DNA of 64,000 bases from Planctomycetota bacterium (GTDB lineage Bacteria; Planctomycetota; UBA8742; UBA2392), in NCBI GenBank assembly GCA_016722065.1, contig JADKGX010000001.1, forward strand, positions 868,001 through 932,000, read 5' to 3'. The position numbers were made by a program, and so were the translations under genes. This document shows positions 16,955-26,260 of the stretch, piece by piece. Position 1 is the first letter of the stretch, and every line of letters starts with the position of its first letter. The notes beneath the pieces were generated by a model. It ran no database searches. It saw only the letters and a program-made list of their open reading frames with translations, and was not told where the DNA came from.

Positions 16955-18901
16955 CTACCGGCTGGCCTTGCGCCGGCGCATCAGCACCAAGGCAACAAGC
17001 ACGGCACCCAGGGCGAGCGGCCAGGCCGGGCCGCCGCGGGTTGAAAGATTGCACGAATTGCTGGCGTCGTCGTCTTCGTCGGCAAAGGGGTCGTCTGGCA
17101 AGGATTCTGCCAGAGTGATCTGACCGCCTGTGACGGTTGCGCCGGTAATGGAAGCACCGCCATTGATCTGCGTGCTGGCCACCGAACCCGAATAGCGCGG
17201 GTTGGGCGTAGGCACCGTGGCGCCATTGAAGTTGATACGAACGGCGAAGTCCGCGCTGGTGCTTGGGTTGACGCTGGTGCTAAGGCCGGTAAAGGCCACC
17301 GTAACGGTGTCGGCCGCGACACTCCAGCCCGCGCCGCCGTTGGTGATGGTGCCCAGCACCGTGGCGCCCCGCACCAGGCTGATGCTGGCAATGCGGGCAA
17401 TCGCTACGCCTGCTGTGTTGTTGACGGTGAGAATGCTGGCCGAGACGCTGGTCAGGGTGAAGGCAGAACCACCGCCGGTTTCTGCCACGCGAAACACCAC
17501 TGAGGTCCGGGTGCTGCCCGGCGAAGCGTTCTGTGCGCCCGGGTTGCCAGTGCCTGCCGAAAGCGCAGCGGCCGCCGGCGCGGCAATCGTGCCGCTGACA
17601 GCCTGGTTCTGGGCTGTAGCGCCAGTGCTGGTGTGCGTGATGTTGCCGTTGTGGGGCGTGCTTGTGTTGGTGGGGTTGTAGCGCACAAAAATCTGTGTCG
17701 AGGCCACGGTGCCGCCAGCCTGTGTCAGCACAATCGGGTCGGTCGCTGCAAAGCCGCCGCCGCCCACCAGGCTGATCTGGAAGTGCGCCGGGGGCGAGAT
17801 CGAGATGTTGGCCGTCAGGTTCGTGCCTGAAACGTTGTACGACTGCTGCGCACTGGGAACGCTCACGCCAGTCGTGGTGAAGCCCGTCAGCGCGCCCGTG
17901 ACCAGAATCGTCGGCGTGGGCGTTACCGTGATGTTGAATGTCGCCGAGGTATCGGTAGTCAGCGCGCCCGAGCTTGCAACCAGCGTATAGCCGGTGCCCG
18001 CGTTATTCAGGCTGACGGTCGAAAACGTGGCAAGTCCGGCCACGGCCGCCGTGGCACCGCCGCCGGTCAAGGTGCTGGTACCGGGGTTGGCACCAATGGC
18101 TAGCGTGATGCTGGCCGTGCTGGTGGTACGGTTGCCGAACTGGTCGATCAACTCCACGGTGATGGCGGGCGTAATCGCCGCACCGGTGGCCGCGTTGGTG
18201 GGCTCCTGAACAAAGCGCACGGAATCGTTGCCTGCCGGTGTGATAGAAAAGGTCGTAGAAATCCCGGCCGTCAGGGGTGCCGAAGTAAACGTAAGTTCCT
18301 TGGTGCCAATCAAGTTGATGCTAAGCGTGCTGAACGTCGTTACGCCGGCTGCAGCCGCCACAGCGGTGGTACCACTGAGGGTGCCTGTGCCGCTGGAAAG
18401 CGAAGCCGTGACCATGCCGGTGAAACTGGTGTCGGTGTTGCCGTTGCCGTCGCGGGCTTCCACAACAATGTTTGCAATCGCCACGCCAGCCACCGTGCTG
18501 GCGGGCTGGGTCGTAATGATGAAGCGGTCGGCTGTGACACTGATCGACGTGCTCAAGCCCTGCGTAAGCGGCGTAACTGCATCGTCAGCCGCCAGTACCA
18601 CAGCGCCGATCGTGTCCAGCGTCATGTTGTTGAAGGTTGCCACACCGGCGGTTGCCGCCACCATGACGGTGCCACCAAGTGCACCCGGCCCGGAGTTGAT
18701 GCTCAAGCTCACGTTACCCGTATATCCTGTATCCAGCACGTTACCGGCGTCCTGGGCTTCCACCGTGATCGTGAAAGTCTGGTTGGCGCGAATGGTGGCG
18801 GGGTTGGTGGTGACCACCAGTTGCGTGGCCTGGGCGCAAAGCGCGCCAGCCGCAATCGCCGCGAGCAGTCCTACCGCAAACATCGTCTTCAGCTTTGTCA
18901 T
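16955..18901 (-). CDS. Secreted Ig-like repeat protein with C-terminal anchor
   Basis: 648 residues from ATG at 18901 (AGGGTGA ribosome site). A signal peptide (MTKLKTMFAVGLLAAIAAGA, then LCAQA) is followed by three beta-sandwich repeats of about 95 residues with alternating V/T/A strands, then one domain of about 105 residues beginning PTILVTGALTGFTTTGVSVP, of the same kind as the repeats in the CAP-domain protein at 59.8 kb. A last sandwich domain precedes the tail. Exactly 32 residues from the end is a Cys, followed by a hydrophobic stretch (PLALGAVLVALVLM) and RRR. This resembles tripartite sorting signals such as MYXO-CTERM, and predicts processing or anchoring at the cell envelope. No enzyme motif is seen. 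Confidence 0.8.
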   Translation of the reverse strand: MTKLKTMFAVGLLAAIAAGALCAQATQLVVTTNPATIRANQTFTITVEAQDAGNVLDTGYTGNVSLSINSGPGALGGTVMVAATAGVATFNNMTLDTIGAVVLAADDAVTPLTQGLSTSISVTADRFIITTQPASTVAGVAIANIVVEARDGNGNTDTSFTGMVTASLSSGTGTLSGTTAVAAAAGVTTFSTLSINLIGTKELTFTSAPLTAGISTTFSITPAGNDSVRFVQEPTNAATGAAITPAITVELIDQFGNRTTSTASITLAIGANPGTSTLTGGGATAAVAGLATFSTVSLNNAGTGYTLVASSGALTTDTSATFNITVTPTPTILVTGALTGFTTTGVSVPSAQQSYNVSGTNLTANISISPPAHFQISLVGGGGFAATDPIVLTQAGGTVASTQIFVRYNPTNTSTPHNGNITHTSTGATAQNQAVSGTIAAPAAAALSAGTGNPGAQNASPGSTRTSVVFRVAETGGGSAFTLTSVSASILTVNNTAGVAIARIASISLVRGATVLGTITNGGAGWSVAADTVTVAFTGLSTSVNPSTSADFAVRINFNGATVPTPNPRYSGSVASTQINGGASITGATVTGGQITLAESLPDDPFADEDDDASNSCNLSTRGGPAWPLALGAVLVALVLMRRRKASR

Positions 18902-19109
18902 GTGTTCACCCTGTCGCCACCCAAATAGTGGCATGCCGTCTGTACCCCACCGCCGATTCTCGGTGGATGCGTAAGTGGATTCCAAAGCTTGGGATGGGTC
19001 AGGCTAATAGCGCCGATGCGGTCGCGCAAGGCATTGTGTGGAACAAGGTTGGGTAACTTGAGGGTTGGCAGGCGGCCGTTTCTGTCACCATCCGGGCCGC
19101 AACGGTTGC

Positions 19110-19532
19110 TCAGCCCGTTACCACAGGCAGGCGTTCACTGCTGCCAATGCGACGGCGGCGGCGAAGTGCGCTGTCAACGGCGCGGGACAGATCCTGAAGG
19201 TGGAACTGGCCCTCAAACCAGGCATGCACGCCCAGAATCGCGAACTGTTCGCGTTCCCAGTCGCTGATGTCGCGGCAGATCAATATCACCGGGCAGCCGC
19301 ACTGGCCGATGTACTGCGCCAGCCCATGCACCCCGGCGGCGCCGAAACGTTCGTAATCTGCAATTGTCAGGTGTGGGCGGTGCCCCGCGGCGTAATCCAG
19401 CGCATCCTGAACATAAGGAAAGGAAGCAAGACGCAGCTGCTTTAGCTCGGCAAGCCACTCCGAGATCAACGCGGCCTTGTCATCTTGGGCTATGACAACT
19501 CCGAGGCGCAAATGAACGTATGACCCGCGCAT
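19110..19532 (-). CDS. Receiver-like single-domain protein
   Basis: 140 residues from ATG at 19532, which has AAGGA at a good distance. The order of strands fits a response-regulator receiver: LRLGVVIAQDD (acidic pair), PHLTIADY with an Asp six residues after the Pro as in true receivers, PVILICRD, and GVHAWFEGQFHLQDLSRAVD. The Lys normally found before the final Pro-Phe is replaced (EGQF), so normal phosphorylation signalling is doubtful. There is no output domain, kinase or obvious partner next to it; the signal may be relayed by protein contact. The C-terminus is basic (RRRRR). Confidence 0.65.
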   Translation of the reverse strand: MRGSYVHLRLGVVIAQDDKAALISEWLAELKQLRLASFPYVQDALDYAAGHRPHLTIADYERFGAAGVHGLAQYIGQCGCPVILICRDISDWEREQFAILGVHAWFEGQFHLQDLSRAVDSALRRRRRIGSSERLPVVTG

Positions 19533-19788
19533 AGCATCCTTACTTGATGGGGCGAAAGGGTAGTTCGCGCGAGTCGCTATTCCAGCCAAAAGGTTGCAGT
19601 TTGGGCAACAGACGCCGGCGCATTGGTGTTAGTGCTTTTTTTTGCATGACTTACGACGATTCCGGCAGACTATGAATTCGTCTCTCTGCTGCGTTTTTCC
19701 GGCGTCTCAAGCTGGGCCAGCCAAAGCCTGATTGATTTGTGACAGTTTTCGTCGTTGGCGGCGGGGCGATTCGAACTACACATGGGGT

Positions 19789-21279
19789 ATGCGATCACTT
19801 GTTGCCACGGTTTACGCTGCCTTGGTCTGCGCGTTGTTGGTGGCCGCACCTGTCACATCGCGCGCCGAGGATTCTGAGGCGTTGCTAAAGTCACCCGATG
19901 CCAAGTTCCGCATTGAGGGTGCCAAGCGCTTGGCCGCCGAAAACACCAAGAAGTCCGTAGAAGCCATCGTGCACGCCCTGGCCCTTGAACAAGACGGCTT
20001 TGCCGGTCGCGAAATGGGCCGCTGCCTCAAGGACGTAACAGAACCCGAGGCGCTGCTGGCCGCCGAAAAGCTGATTGCGAACCCGAAAAAGCCCGGCGAC
20101 TTTTTTGCGGCCGTGTGGGCACTTGGCGGCATGGCGGCCGGCGCAACAGCCACCGGCGACGGCATTGTGCAGAACGCGCTGAAAAAAAACCACGCCAGCG
20201 AAGTCAGCCTGCGCGCCTGCGCACTGGAGGCGATTGGCGAATCCGCCCGCACCGAAGCGCTGCAGTGGCTGATGCCGCTGCTGGCAGATATCGCCCCCGG
20301 TGTCGACAAGGCCAACACGTTTGAAACTTTGTCGCTGCTGTGCGCGGCGCGAAAGCTGGGCCTGCTGCTGCCCGAAGACAAACGCAAGCCGCTGCTGGAG
20401 GCGCTGATTCTTGTGCTGGATAAATCCAGCGACGACCGCGTGGATTACTCTGCGGCGTATGCGCTGGGCAAGTTGACCGGCAAGCCTTCGTACACCGACG
20501 CGAACTGGTGGCGCAACTACCTGCTGAACGGCGAAACCGCCAGCGACGAAACCGGCAAAACGATTGCCCGGCCCACGTTCTTCAATGCCGTGGCGGTGGG
20601 TACGCGGGTGGTGTTTGTGATTGACATTTCGGGCAGCATGGAATGGCCCGCCGACATGGACTTTCGCAAGAACCCGGTTACCGGCAAAGGCGCAAGCAAC
20701 GGCCCGGATTACAGCCACGTCAAAACGAAACTGGACCTCGCCAAGGTCGAACTGATCTGGACACTTGCCAAGCTGCCGGAAGACATGCAGTTCAACATTA
20801 TAGTGTATGAAAGCGCCCACCGCTTTCTGGACGAGAAAGTGGAGGGACTGGTACCCGCCAAGCCCGAAAACAAGACGCGCTTTTCGAACCTGGTGCGGGC
20901 GCTGGTGCCCAAGGGTGGCACGAACATTCATGGTTCGCTGCTGCGCGCCCTGCGTATGACAAAAAAGAAGCCCGTTGAGGGTGACCCCAGCCTGGACAAA
21001 AAGGCCATGCTGGAAGGCGTAGACACGATTTTCTTTCTGACCGATGGCTCGCCAAGCTGGAGCGACGACAGCACCGAAACCGGTGAGATCGACCCCAAAT
21101 GGGGCGCCATCGGCAACGGCCGCTATGTCAAGGCCGACGTGATTCTGGCCGACATCGCGCGCGTCAACACCTTTCGCAAGGTGGTGATCCACACCATTGG
21201 CGTGGGCAAGGACCACGACAAGAAGATGATGGAAGACCTGGCCGCCCAGAACCACGGCGAGTACATCGACCGGTCGTGA
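19789..21279 (+). CDS. Secreted HEAT-repeat / von Willebrand factor A protein
   Basis: 496 residues from ATG at 19789, the start of a signal peptide (MRSLVATVYAALVCALLVAA). Residues about 25-250 are helical repeats of HEAT type. Residues about 275-490 are a VWA domain with the metal-ion-dependent adhesion site DISGSM, a downstream Thr (GGTNIHGSL) and FLTDGSPSW. This pattern is common among secreted surface proteins in planctomycete-like genomes, where VWA mediates adhesion or protein binding; the ligand cannot be told. It stands alone on the plus strand, convergent with the arsenic operon. Confidence 0.8.
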   Translation: MRSLVATVYAALVCALLVAAPVTSRAEDSEALLKSPDAKFRIEGAKRLAAENTKKSVEAIVHALALEQDGFAGREMGRCLKDVTEPEALLAAEKLIANPKKPGDFFAAVWALGGMAAGATATGDGIVQNALKKNHASEVSLRACALEAIGESARTEALQWLMPLLADIAPGVDKANTFETLSLLCAARKLGLLLPEDKRKPLLEALILVLDKSSDDRVDYSAAYALGKLTGKPSYTDANWWRNYLLNGETASDETGKTIARPTFFNAVAVGTRVVFVIDISGSMEWPADMDFRKNPVTGKGASNGPDYSHVKTKLDLAKVELIWTLAKLPEDMQFNIIVYESAHRFLDEKVEGLVPAKPENKTRFSNLVRALVPKGGTNIHGSLLRALRMTKKKPVEGDPSLDKKAMLEGVDTIFFLTDGSPSWSDDSTETGEIDPKWGAIGNGRYVKADVILADIARVNTFRKVVIHTIGVGKDHDKKMMEDLAAQNHGEYIDRS

Positions 21280-21436
21280 ACATCGAGGGCGCGGAACCAC
21301 CTGCCGCGGACTCAGCTCGCCGTGGCCGGCTTGGCGGCAAGGTCTTTGCCCCTATGGTTTGCCGCTAACTCTGACGTTGCGGGGGGGCGTCGTACCGCTC
21401 GTTCATGTTTCTGGTTCGATACGCCTGTCTTTGCCG

Positions 21437-21874
21437 TCAGGGCCGGGAAAAAAGCTTTTCCAGCCTTTGCTTTAGTTCGTTGCGCACCTCGGCAAAAGCC
21501 TGCTGCTTGTCGCCCATGGCCTGGGCGGGGTCAGGCAACCCCCAATGAAACTTCGCCACTGGTCGTGCAAACACCGGGCAGACTTCTTCGGCGCACAGGG
21601 TTATCACGGCATCGACTGTGGACGTGTCAAGGTCTGCCACGGCCTTGCTGCTTTGCCCCGAGATATCAATGCCGATTTCGGCCAATGCCTGCACGGCCTG
21701 CGGACGCACAAACGCGGGCTGGCTTCCGGCACTGCTGATCTTGACGCCCGGCGGCGCCAGGTGGCGGGCAATGCCCTCGGCCATCTGGCTGCGCGCGCTG
21801 TTCTGCACGCACAGAAACAAAATGTGCCGTGGGCGCATTTGGCGCAGCGCTTCGATGTCGTCCGGAGTACTCAT
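21437..21874 (-). CDS. arsC: Arsenate reductase, low-molecular-weight phosphatase type
   Basis: 145 residues. It reduces arsenate to arsenite for export. The phosphatase-like P-loop CVQNSARSQ is at residues about 22-30, and the catalytic Asp region DPAQ lies near residue 115. Cys at ITLCAEEVCP fits the thioredoxin-coupled redox cascade of this family. The ATG overlaps the end of acr3 by four bases (ATGA), so the two are translationally coupled. It is the last gene of arsR-arsI-acr3-arsC. Confidence 0.93.
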   Translation of the reverse strand: MSTPDDIEALRQMRPRHILFLCVQNSARSQMAEGIARHLAPPGVKISSAGSQPAFVRPQAVQALAEIGIDISGQSSKAVADLDTSTVDAVITLCAEEVCPVFARPVAKFHWGLPDPAQAMGDKQQAFAEVRNELKQRLEKLFSRP

Positions 21875-22941
21875 GACGCGCTTCCCAGGGCCTCTTTGGC
21901 CGATGCCGGCGCATCGGGCGGCGGCGGAAACCAGTGGCGCGTGCGGTTGGCAAACTTGACCAGCGAAAGCATCACCGGCACCTCAATCAACACACCCACC
22001 ACCGTCGCCAGTGCCGCGCCCGAAGAGATGCCGAACAGGCTGATTGCCACCGCCACCGCAAGCTCAAAGAAGTTCGATGTGCCAATCATGGCCGCTGGTG
22101 CCGCCACGCGGTGTTCCAGCTTCAGCAATTTGGCGGCAAGATAGCTGATCGCAAAAATGCCGTAGCTTTGAATCAGCAGAGGAACAGCAATCAACACCAC
22201 ACGCAAGGGTTGCTGCAGCAGCGTGTCGGCCTGAAACGCAAACAGCAGCACGACCGTCAGCAGCAGGCCTAGAATCGAAAACGGTTTCAACCGCGCTGCC
22301 AGCGCGTCGACACGCGTGGCGCCGCCGGGGCCGCCATGTAGCGCACGACGCGTGATCAACCCGGCTGCCAGCGGCAGTACCACGAAAATCGCCACGGTAA
22401 GTGCCAGCGTGTCCCAGGGCACAAACAGGTCGGTCACGCCCAGCAGCAGCCCTGCAATCGGTGCAAACGCAAACACAAGTATCAGGTCGTTCACTGTAAC
22501 CTGCACCAGCGTGTAGGCCGGATCGCCCTTGGTCAGGTCACTCCAGACAAACACCATGGCCGTGCAGGGTGCAACACCAAGCAAGATCATGCCCGCGATG
22601 TAATGCGCCGCGTCGTCGGCCGGAACCATCGACGCAAACACGACCCTGAAGAACAGAACCGCCAAAGCCGCCATGGTGAAGGGCTTGATCAGCCAGTTCA
22701 CGACAATCGTAAGCAACAATCCCTTGGGTCGTCGGCCCACGCTGGCGATGCAGCGCGGCTCGATTTTCAGCATCATCGGGTAGATCATCAGCCAGATCAG
22801 AAACGCCACGGGCAGGTTCACGTGGGCGTACTCCAGCCGGGCTACTTCTGCGACCACACCGGGCTGCAAGGTGCCCAAGGCCACACCAGCGGCAATGGCC
22901 AGCGCGACCCAAAGAGTCAGATAGCGTTCAAAAAGCCCCAT
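21871..22941 (-). CDS. acr3: Arsenite efflux transporter, Acr3 family
   Basis: 356 residues from ATG at 22941 (MGLFERYLTLWVALAIAAG). Ten hydrophobic segments are visible. The conserved APCTAMVFVWSDL segment carries the Cys required in Acr3 for arsenite transport, and GTSNFFELAVAVAIS is the matching segment in the second half. It pumps arsenite out across the inner membrane. A longer in-frame start exists but reads through a hairpin region and is not protein-like. It overlaps arsC by four bases. Confidence 0.95.
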   Translation of the reverse strand: MGLFERYLTLWVALAIAAGVALGTLQPGVVAEVARLEYAHVNLPVAFLIWLMIYPMMLKIEPRCIASVGRRPKGLLLTIVVNWLIKPFTMAALAVLFFRVVFASMVPADDAAHYIAGMILLGVAPCTAMVFVWSDLTKGDPAYTLVQVTVNDLILVFAFAPIAGLLLGVTDLFVPWDTLALTVAIFVVLPLAAGLITRRALHGGPGGATRVDALAARLKPFSILGLLLTVVLLFAFQADTLLQQPLRVVLIAVPLLIQSYGIFAISYLAAKLLKLEHRVAAPAAMIGTSNFFELAVAVAISLFGISSGAALATVVGVLIEVPVMLSLVKFANRTRHWFPPPPDAPASAKEALGSAS

Positions 22942-22976
22942 GTTTTTCTCGTGCAGTCTATCGCCGGGCGTGCAAA

Positions 22977-23005
22977 GCGGGGCTGCCCTTGGGCAACCCC
23001 GCTGA
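22977..23005 (-). terminator. Hairpin between arsI and acr3
   Basis: AGCGGGGTTGCCC pairs with its near-complement GGGCAGCCCCGCT across a short loop, directly after the arsI stop and before acr3. It has no T tract, so it may tune expression within the operon or stabilise the upstream mRNA. Confidence 0.4.
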
Positions 23006-23012
23006 ACTTCGC

Positions 23013-23549
23013 CTAGCAGCAACTGCCTTCACTGGCCTTGGCATTTGCGGCCTGGGGCGCGCAGCAGGACCCGGCTTTGGGCGTTGCCGCGGCATTGGCC
23101 GCCATCGCTGTGGCCTGGGCCTTGCCGGCGGGCGTGCAGCACTGGCCGTCGTCTGCGCTGGCGTGCATGGCGTCGGCTTCACCCACGCGTACCCAGAATT
23201 CCCAGGCGTTGCCGTCGGGGTCTTGGGCCCAGAACTTGTTGCCCACGGCGTAGCAGCAGGTGACTTCCTGTTCCAACCGCAGCGGAATGCCAAGTTTCTC
23301 CAGCCGGGTCTGCCACTGCAACAGTTCGGCCATTTCCATCAACTCAATGCCGAAGTGGCGTTCTTGCATGGAGGCTGCGGGCGTTTGTGCGTCTGCTGTC
23401 AGCGCCAGGTGAATGGCGGGCTCGTCCAGCCGCCAGTTGGCGTAGTCGGGGCGTTCCTTGCTGGGGCCGGTGCCGAACAAGCTGGAATAGAAGGCCTTGC
23501 TTGCAGCAAGGTCGCGCACGGAAAGGTCGATGTGGACACGGGTTTTCAT
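23013..23549 (-). CDS. arsI: ArsI/CadI-family VOC metalloenzyme (probable C-As lyase) with Cys-rich tail
   Basis: 178 residues from ATG at 23549 (MKTRVHIDLSVRDLAASKAF). Residues 1-125 are a vicinal-oxygen-chelate fold with His and Glu metal ligands (VHIDL, RHFGIE, WEFWVR). The motif TCCYA, a vicinal Cys pair, marks ArsI enzymes that cleave the carbon-arsenic bond of methylated arsenicals; the related CadI group shares much of the fold. The last 50 residues are unusual: three further Cys pairs (QCCTP, SCCAP and a final GSCC) separated by Ala-rich linkers, perhaps for binding trivalent arsenic. It lies 7 bases after arsR. Confidence 0.87.
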   Translation of the reverse strand: MKTRVHIDLSVRDLAASKAFYSSLFGTGPSKERPDYANWRLDEPAIHLALTADAQTPAASMQERHFGIELMEMAELLQWQTRLEKLGIPLRLEQEVTCCYAVGNKFWAQDPDGNAWEFWVRVGEADAMHASADDGQCCTPAGKAQATAMAANAAATPKAGSCCAPQAANAKASEGSCC

Positions 23550-23556
23550 GGTGTTC

Positions 23557-23931
23557 TCACTTGGTGGCTGCGGTGGCCCGTTCACTGGCTGGCAAGCAAA
23601 CTCCGCCCTTGCAGCAGGTCTGGCGCATGCGGGCGTCGTAAGGTGCCAGTGTTTGCGGGGTCAGCAGCCGGTTTACAAAGTTCAGGATCTGTTTGTGCGG
23701 GCCGTCCTGGTCGCCTGCCACGCGGTAATGGACCCAAGCCCCAACCCGCCGGTCCTGCACCAGTCCAGCATGCAGCAGATAGCGCAGGTGACGGCTGGTT
23801 TTGCTTTGGGTGGCATTCAGGACCTGTTCGATATCGCATACGCACAGCTCGCCGTACTTCAGCAGCAGGGCAAGAATGAGCAGGCGGGTTTCGTCGGACA
23901 GCGCCTTGAAGATGTCGGCCATTTCGCGCAT
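23557..23931 (-). CDS. arsR: Arsenic-responsive repressor
   Basis: 124 residues from ATG at 23931. A winged-helix DNA-binding protein; ELCVCDIE is the classic arsenite-binding pair of ArsR, within the helix before the recognition helix (TQSKTSRHLRYLLHAGLV). The C-terminus carries another Cys cluster (TCCKGGVC) that could form a second metal site. It is the first gene of the arsenic operon, and a palindromic operator lies immediately upstream. Arsenite binding would release it and induce arsI, acr3 and arsC. Confidence 0.92.
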   Translation of the reverse strand: MREMADIFKALSDETRLLILALLLKYGELCVCDIEQVLNATQSKTSRHLRYLLHAGLVQDRRVGAWVHYRVAGDQDGPHKQILNFVNRLLTPQTLAPYDARMRQTCCKGGVCLPASERATAATK

Positions 23932-23940
23932 AGCAACATA

Positions 23941-23960
23941 ATAACTGCCTAAACGGTTAT
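23941..23960 (-). promoter_or_regulatory. Probable ArsR operator
   Basis: ATAACTGCCT and AAACGGTTAT form an imperfect 20-base inverted repeat (7 of 10 positions pair), ending ten bases from the arsR start. Autoregulation by ArsR is the usual arrangement. Confidence 0.5.
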
Positions 23961-24131
23961 GCACATCCCGGAAAACCGCAAATCGTCAACAGCCCCGACC
24001 GCAAGGCCGGGGGCGACGGCAACCTTGTTGAACATGGGCTCACTCGAAGCAGGGCAATCAACCCAAACGCCGTCCCCACACTGGCGGGTGGGGCTGAACA
24101 GCATCGGCTGGGGGCACGAAAAAGCCCTGGG

Positions 24132-25280
24132 TTAATAATCGTTGATCCGGAAGCGGTTGAAGCTGGTGCCTAGGCACACCACCAGCCATGTCAGACCCAC
24201 AACAATGTGCTTCCAGGGAAACACAATGATGCTGAACATCGAGGCCTCGGCGCTTTCGCGCAGCCATTTGAAGCTGGGAAACGTCATCTTGACGAACTCC
24301 GACAGTTCCTTGATGCCCTTGAGTTCCGCAAGGTAGGGCACAGCCGCCGGGTCCGCCAACAAGCCCACGGCGGTGTCCACGACCAGGTAATAGATGTATC
24401 CAATCACCATGGCGATGGCAGCACTGCGCGTCCACAGGCCCACCCAGCCCACAATCGCGTTCAAAAGTGCCAGGCTGAACAGCGTCATCGGCAAGGCGTA
24501 AAAGAACGGCCAGTGCCACACACCCGTGACAGCACCCACGCCCGTAAACACAAGCACGTACAGCACCGCAATCGCCGCTGAAAACAGCAGCAGGCCGCCC
24601 ACATACTTGCCATAAAACAACTGCCAGCGGCGAATCGGCTTGGACAGCACAAGGTCAATGCTGCCACCTTCAATCATGGCCGGTACATAACCCGCCACCA
24701 CGGCAATAAAACACAACATCGAAAGCGTGTAGATCATGCTGACCGCGCCCGAAAGCCAGTATTCGGTGCCCTTTTGCAGGCGCGAAATGCTGGCTGTGCG
24801 CTCGTTCAGCGTGCGGTCCACGCGGTCGCGTTCGTCTTTCATCAGGGCACGCCACTGCGCGGTTCGCTCGTCCAGGTCTGCTTCCGCGTCGCGCCGGACA
24901 TTGGCGGCGTCGGCCAGCACGGCCTTGGGGGCATTGTCGTTGGTCAGCTTCTTGAGGCGATAATCTGCTTCCTCCAGGCGGGCGGCTGCGTCTTCAACGC
25001 CGCGACGGCCCAGACGGATGTCTTCTGTCAGGCCGATTTCCTGCTTCAGCGCGTCGGCGTACAAACCGTCCCAGCCGGCGTCAAAGCCACGCTGGGCGCG
25101 GCCTTCGTCGGACCAGCGCGTGGACAGAAACGGGCTGCCATCGGGCGCGTGCTGCACCTGAATCGTCAACGTGAACAGCGGCACCGTCATGGCCAGCAGC
25201 ATCAGCGAAACCAGCATCAGCATCTGGTGCTTACTCTGGCGCCAGGTGTCGCCCATGATTGCCCAGAAAGGACCCTTCAT
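24132..25280 (-). CDS. ABC-2 type transporter permease
   Basis: 382 residues. A first membrane segment near the N-terminus (MLMLVSLMLLAMTVPLFTLT) is followed by about 130 residues outside the membrane that are largely coiled-coil (residues about 90-165, DAAARLEEADYRLKKL), then five or six membrane segments. The phrase IEGGSIDLVLSKPIRRWQLF is the ABC-2 permease signature region. It overlaps the ATPase gene by four bases and the pair forms an exporter. The substrate is unknown; the large periplasmic coiled coil is not typical of drug exporters. Confidence 0.85.
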   Translation of the reverse strand: MKGPFWAIMGDTWRQSKHQMLMLVSLMLLAMTVPLFTLTIQVQHAPDGSPFLSTRWSDEGRAQRGFDAGWDGLYADALKQEIGLTEDIRLGRRGVEDAAARLEEADYRLKKLTNDNAPKAVLADAANVRRDAEADLDERTAQWRALMKDERDRVDRTLNERTASISRLQKGTEYWLSGAVSMIYTLSMLCFIAVVAGYVPAMIEGGSIDLVLSKPIRRWQLFYGKYVGGLLLFSAAIAVLYVLVFTGVGAVTGVWHWPFFYALPMTLFSLALLNAIVGWVGLWTRSAAIAMVIGYIYYLVVDTAVGLLADPAAVPYLAELKGIKELSEFVKMTFPSFKWLRESAEASMFSIIVFPWKHIVVGLTWLVVCLGTSFNRFRINDY

Positions 25281-26224
25281 TGCGTCCCCCCCACCCCGTG
25301 GGCGTTGCCGTCGTCCATCACTTTCAGGAACGCTTCTTCCAGGCTGGCGTGATATTGCTCTACACCATACACGGGCACAGCGGCTGCCCGCAGTGTGTCA
25401 ATCAGCGCTGGCACTTCGGAAATCGAGGCCAGGTCAATGCGAAAGCCGTCGTCCGTGCGCCGCGCCTGGGCCAGTGCCGCCGGCAGTGTCGCTGGCAGAT
25501 CGCCGGTGCGAAACACCATCTGGATGCGGCCGTTGTGCATGGACATTTCCTGGATGATGTCCTTTACGGCACCGCGCCGAAGTACGCGCCCCTGGTACAT
25601 GATGGCGATTTCTGTGCACACGCTTTGCACTTCGCCCAACAGGTGGCTGTTCAGGAAAATCGTCACGCCGTCGCGGGCCAGTTTGCCAATCAGGTCGCGA
25701 ATCTCGTGCCGGCCGGCGGGGTCTACGCCATCGGTCGGTTCGTCAAGCAGCACCAGCCGCGGGTTGCCCAGCAGCGCCTGTGCAATGCCAACGCGCTGGC
25801 GCATGCCCTTGCTGTACTTGGTGACTTTCTTGTCGGCCCAGTCCGTCATGCCGACCAGCTGAAGCTTTTCAATTACCTGCTCACGCAGATTCGAGCCGGA
25901 AAGCCCGGCCAGCGCACCAAAGTATTGCAGCACGCCGCGGCCGGTCAGGTACTTCGCAAAATGGGTGCCTTCGGGCAGATAGCCAACCTTGCGGCGCGAT
26001 TGCGGGTCGCGGCTGTCGACGCCAAAAATGCGCGCATGGCCCGTGGTGGGACGGCAGATGCCAAGCACCGTCTTGACCAGCGTCGACTTGCCGGCGCCGT
26101 TGGCTCCCAGCAAGCCAAACACCGTGCCGCTTTCGACCGTCAGGTCCAGTGGCTCCAGGGCGCGAACCTTGCGCAGCCCGCGATAGACCTTGGACAGGCC
26201 GGAAATCTCAAGTGCTGCTTCCAT
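25277..26224 (-). CDS. ABC transporter ATP-binding protein
   Basis: 315 residues. Walker A GANGAGKST, Q-loop, signature YSKGMRQRVGIAQAL, Walker B LVLLDEPTDGVDP, and the His switch NSHLLGE are all present. The C-terminal 90 residues are the extra domain common in ABC-2 type exporter ATPases. It couples to the permease that follows with an ATGA overlap, and energises export of an unknown substrate. Confidence 0.93.
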   Translation of the reverse strand: MEAALEISGLSKVYRGLRKVRALEPLDLTVESGTVFGLLGANGAGKSTLVKTVLGICRPTTGHARIFGVDSRDPQSRRKVGYLPEGTHFAKYLTGRGVLQYFGALAGLSGSNLREQVIEKLQLVGMTDWADKKVTKYSKGMRQRVGIAQALLGNPRLVLLDEPTDGVDPAGRHEIRDLIGKLARDGVTIFLNSHLLGEVQSVCTEIAIMYQGRVLRRGAVKDIIQEMSMHNGRIQMVFRTGDLPATLPAALAQARRTDDGFRIDLASISEVPALIDTLRAAAVPVYGVEQYHASLEEAFLKVMDDGNAHGVGGTQ

Positions 26225-26260
26225 GGCCGAGGCGATTTTAATTACTCCGGTAGGGCCTGA

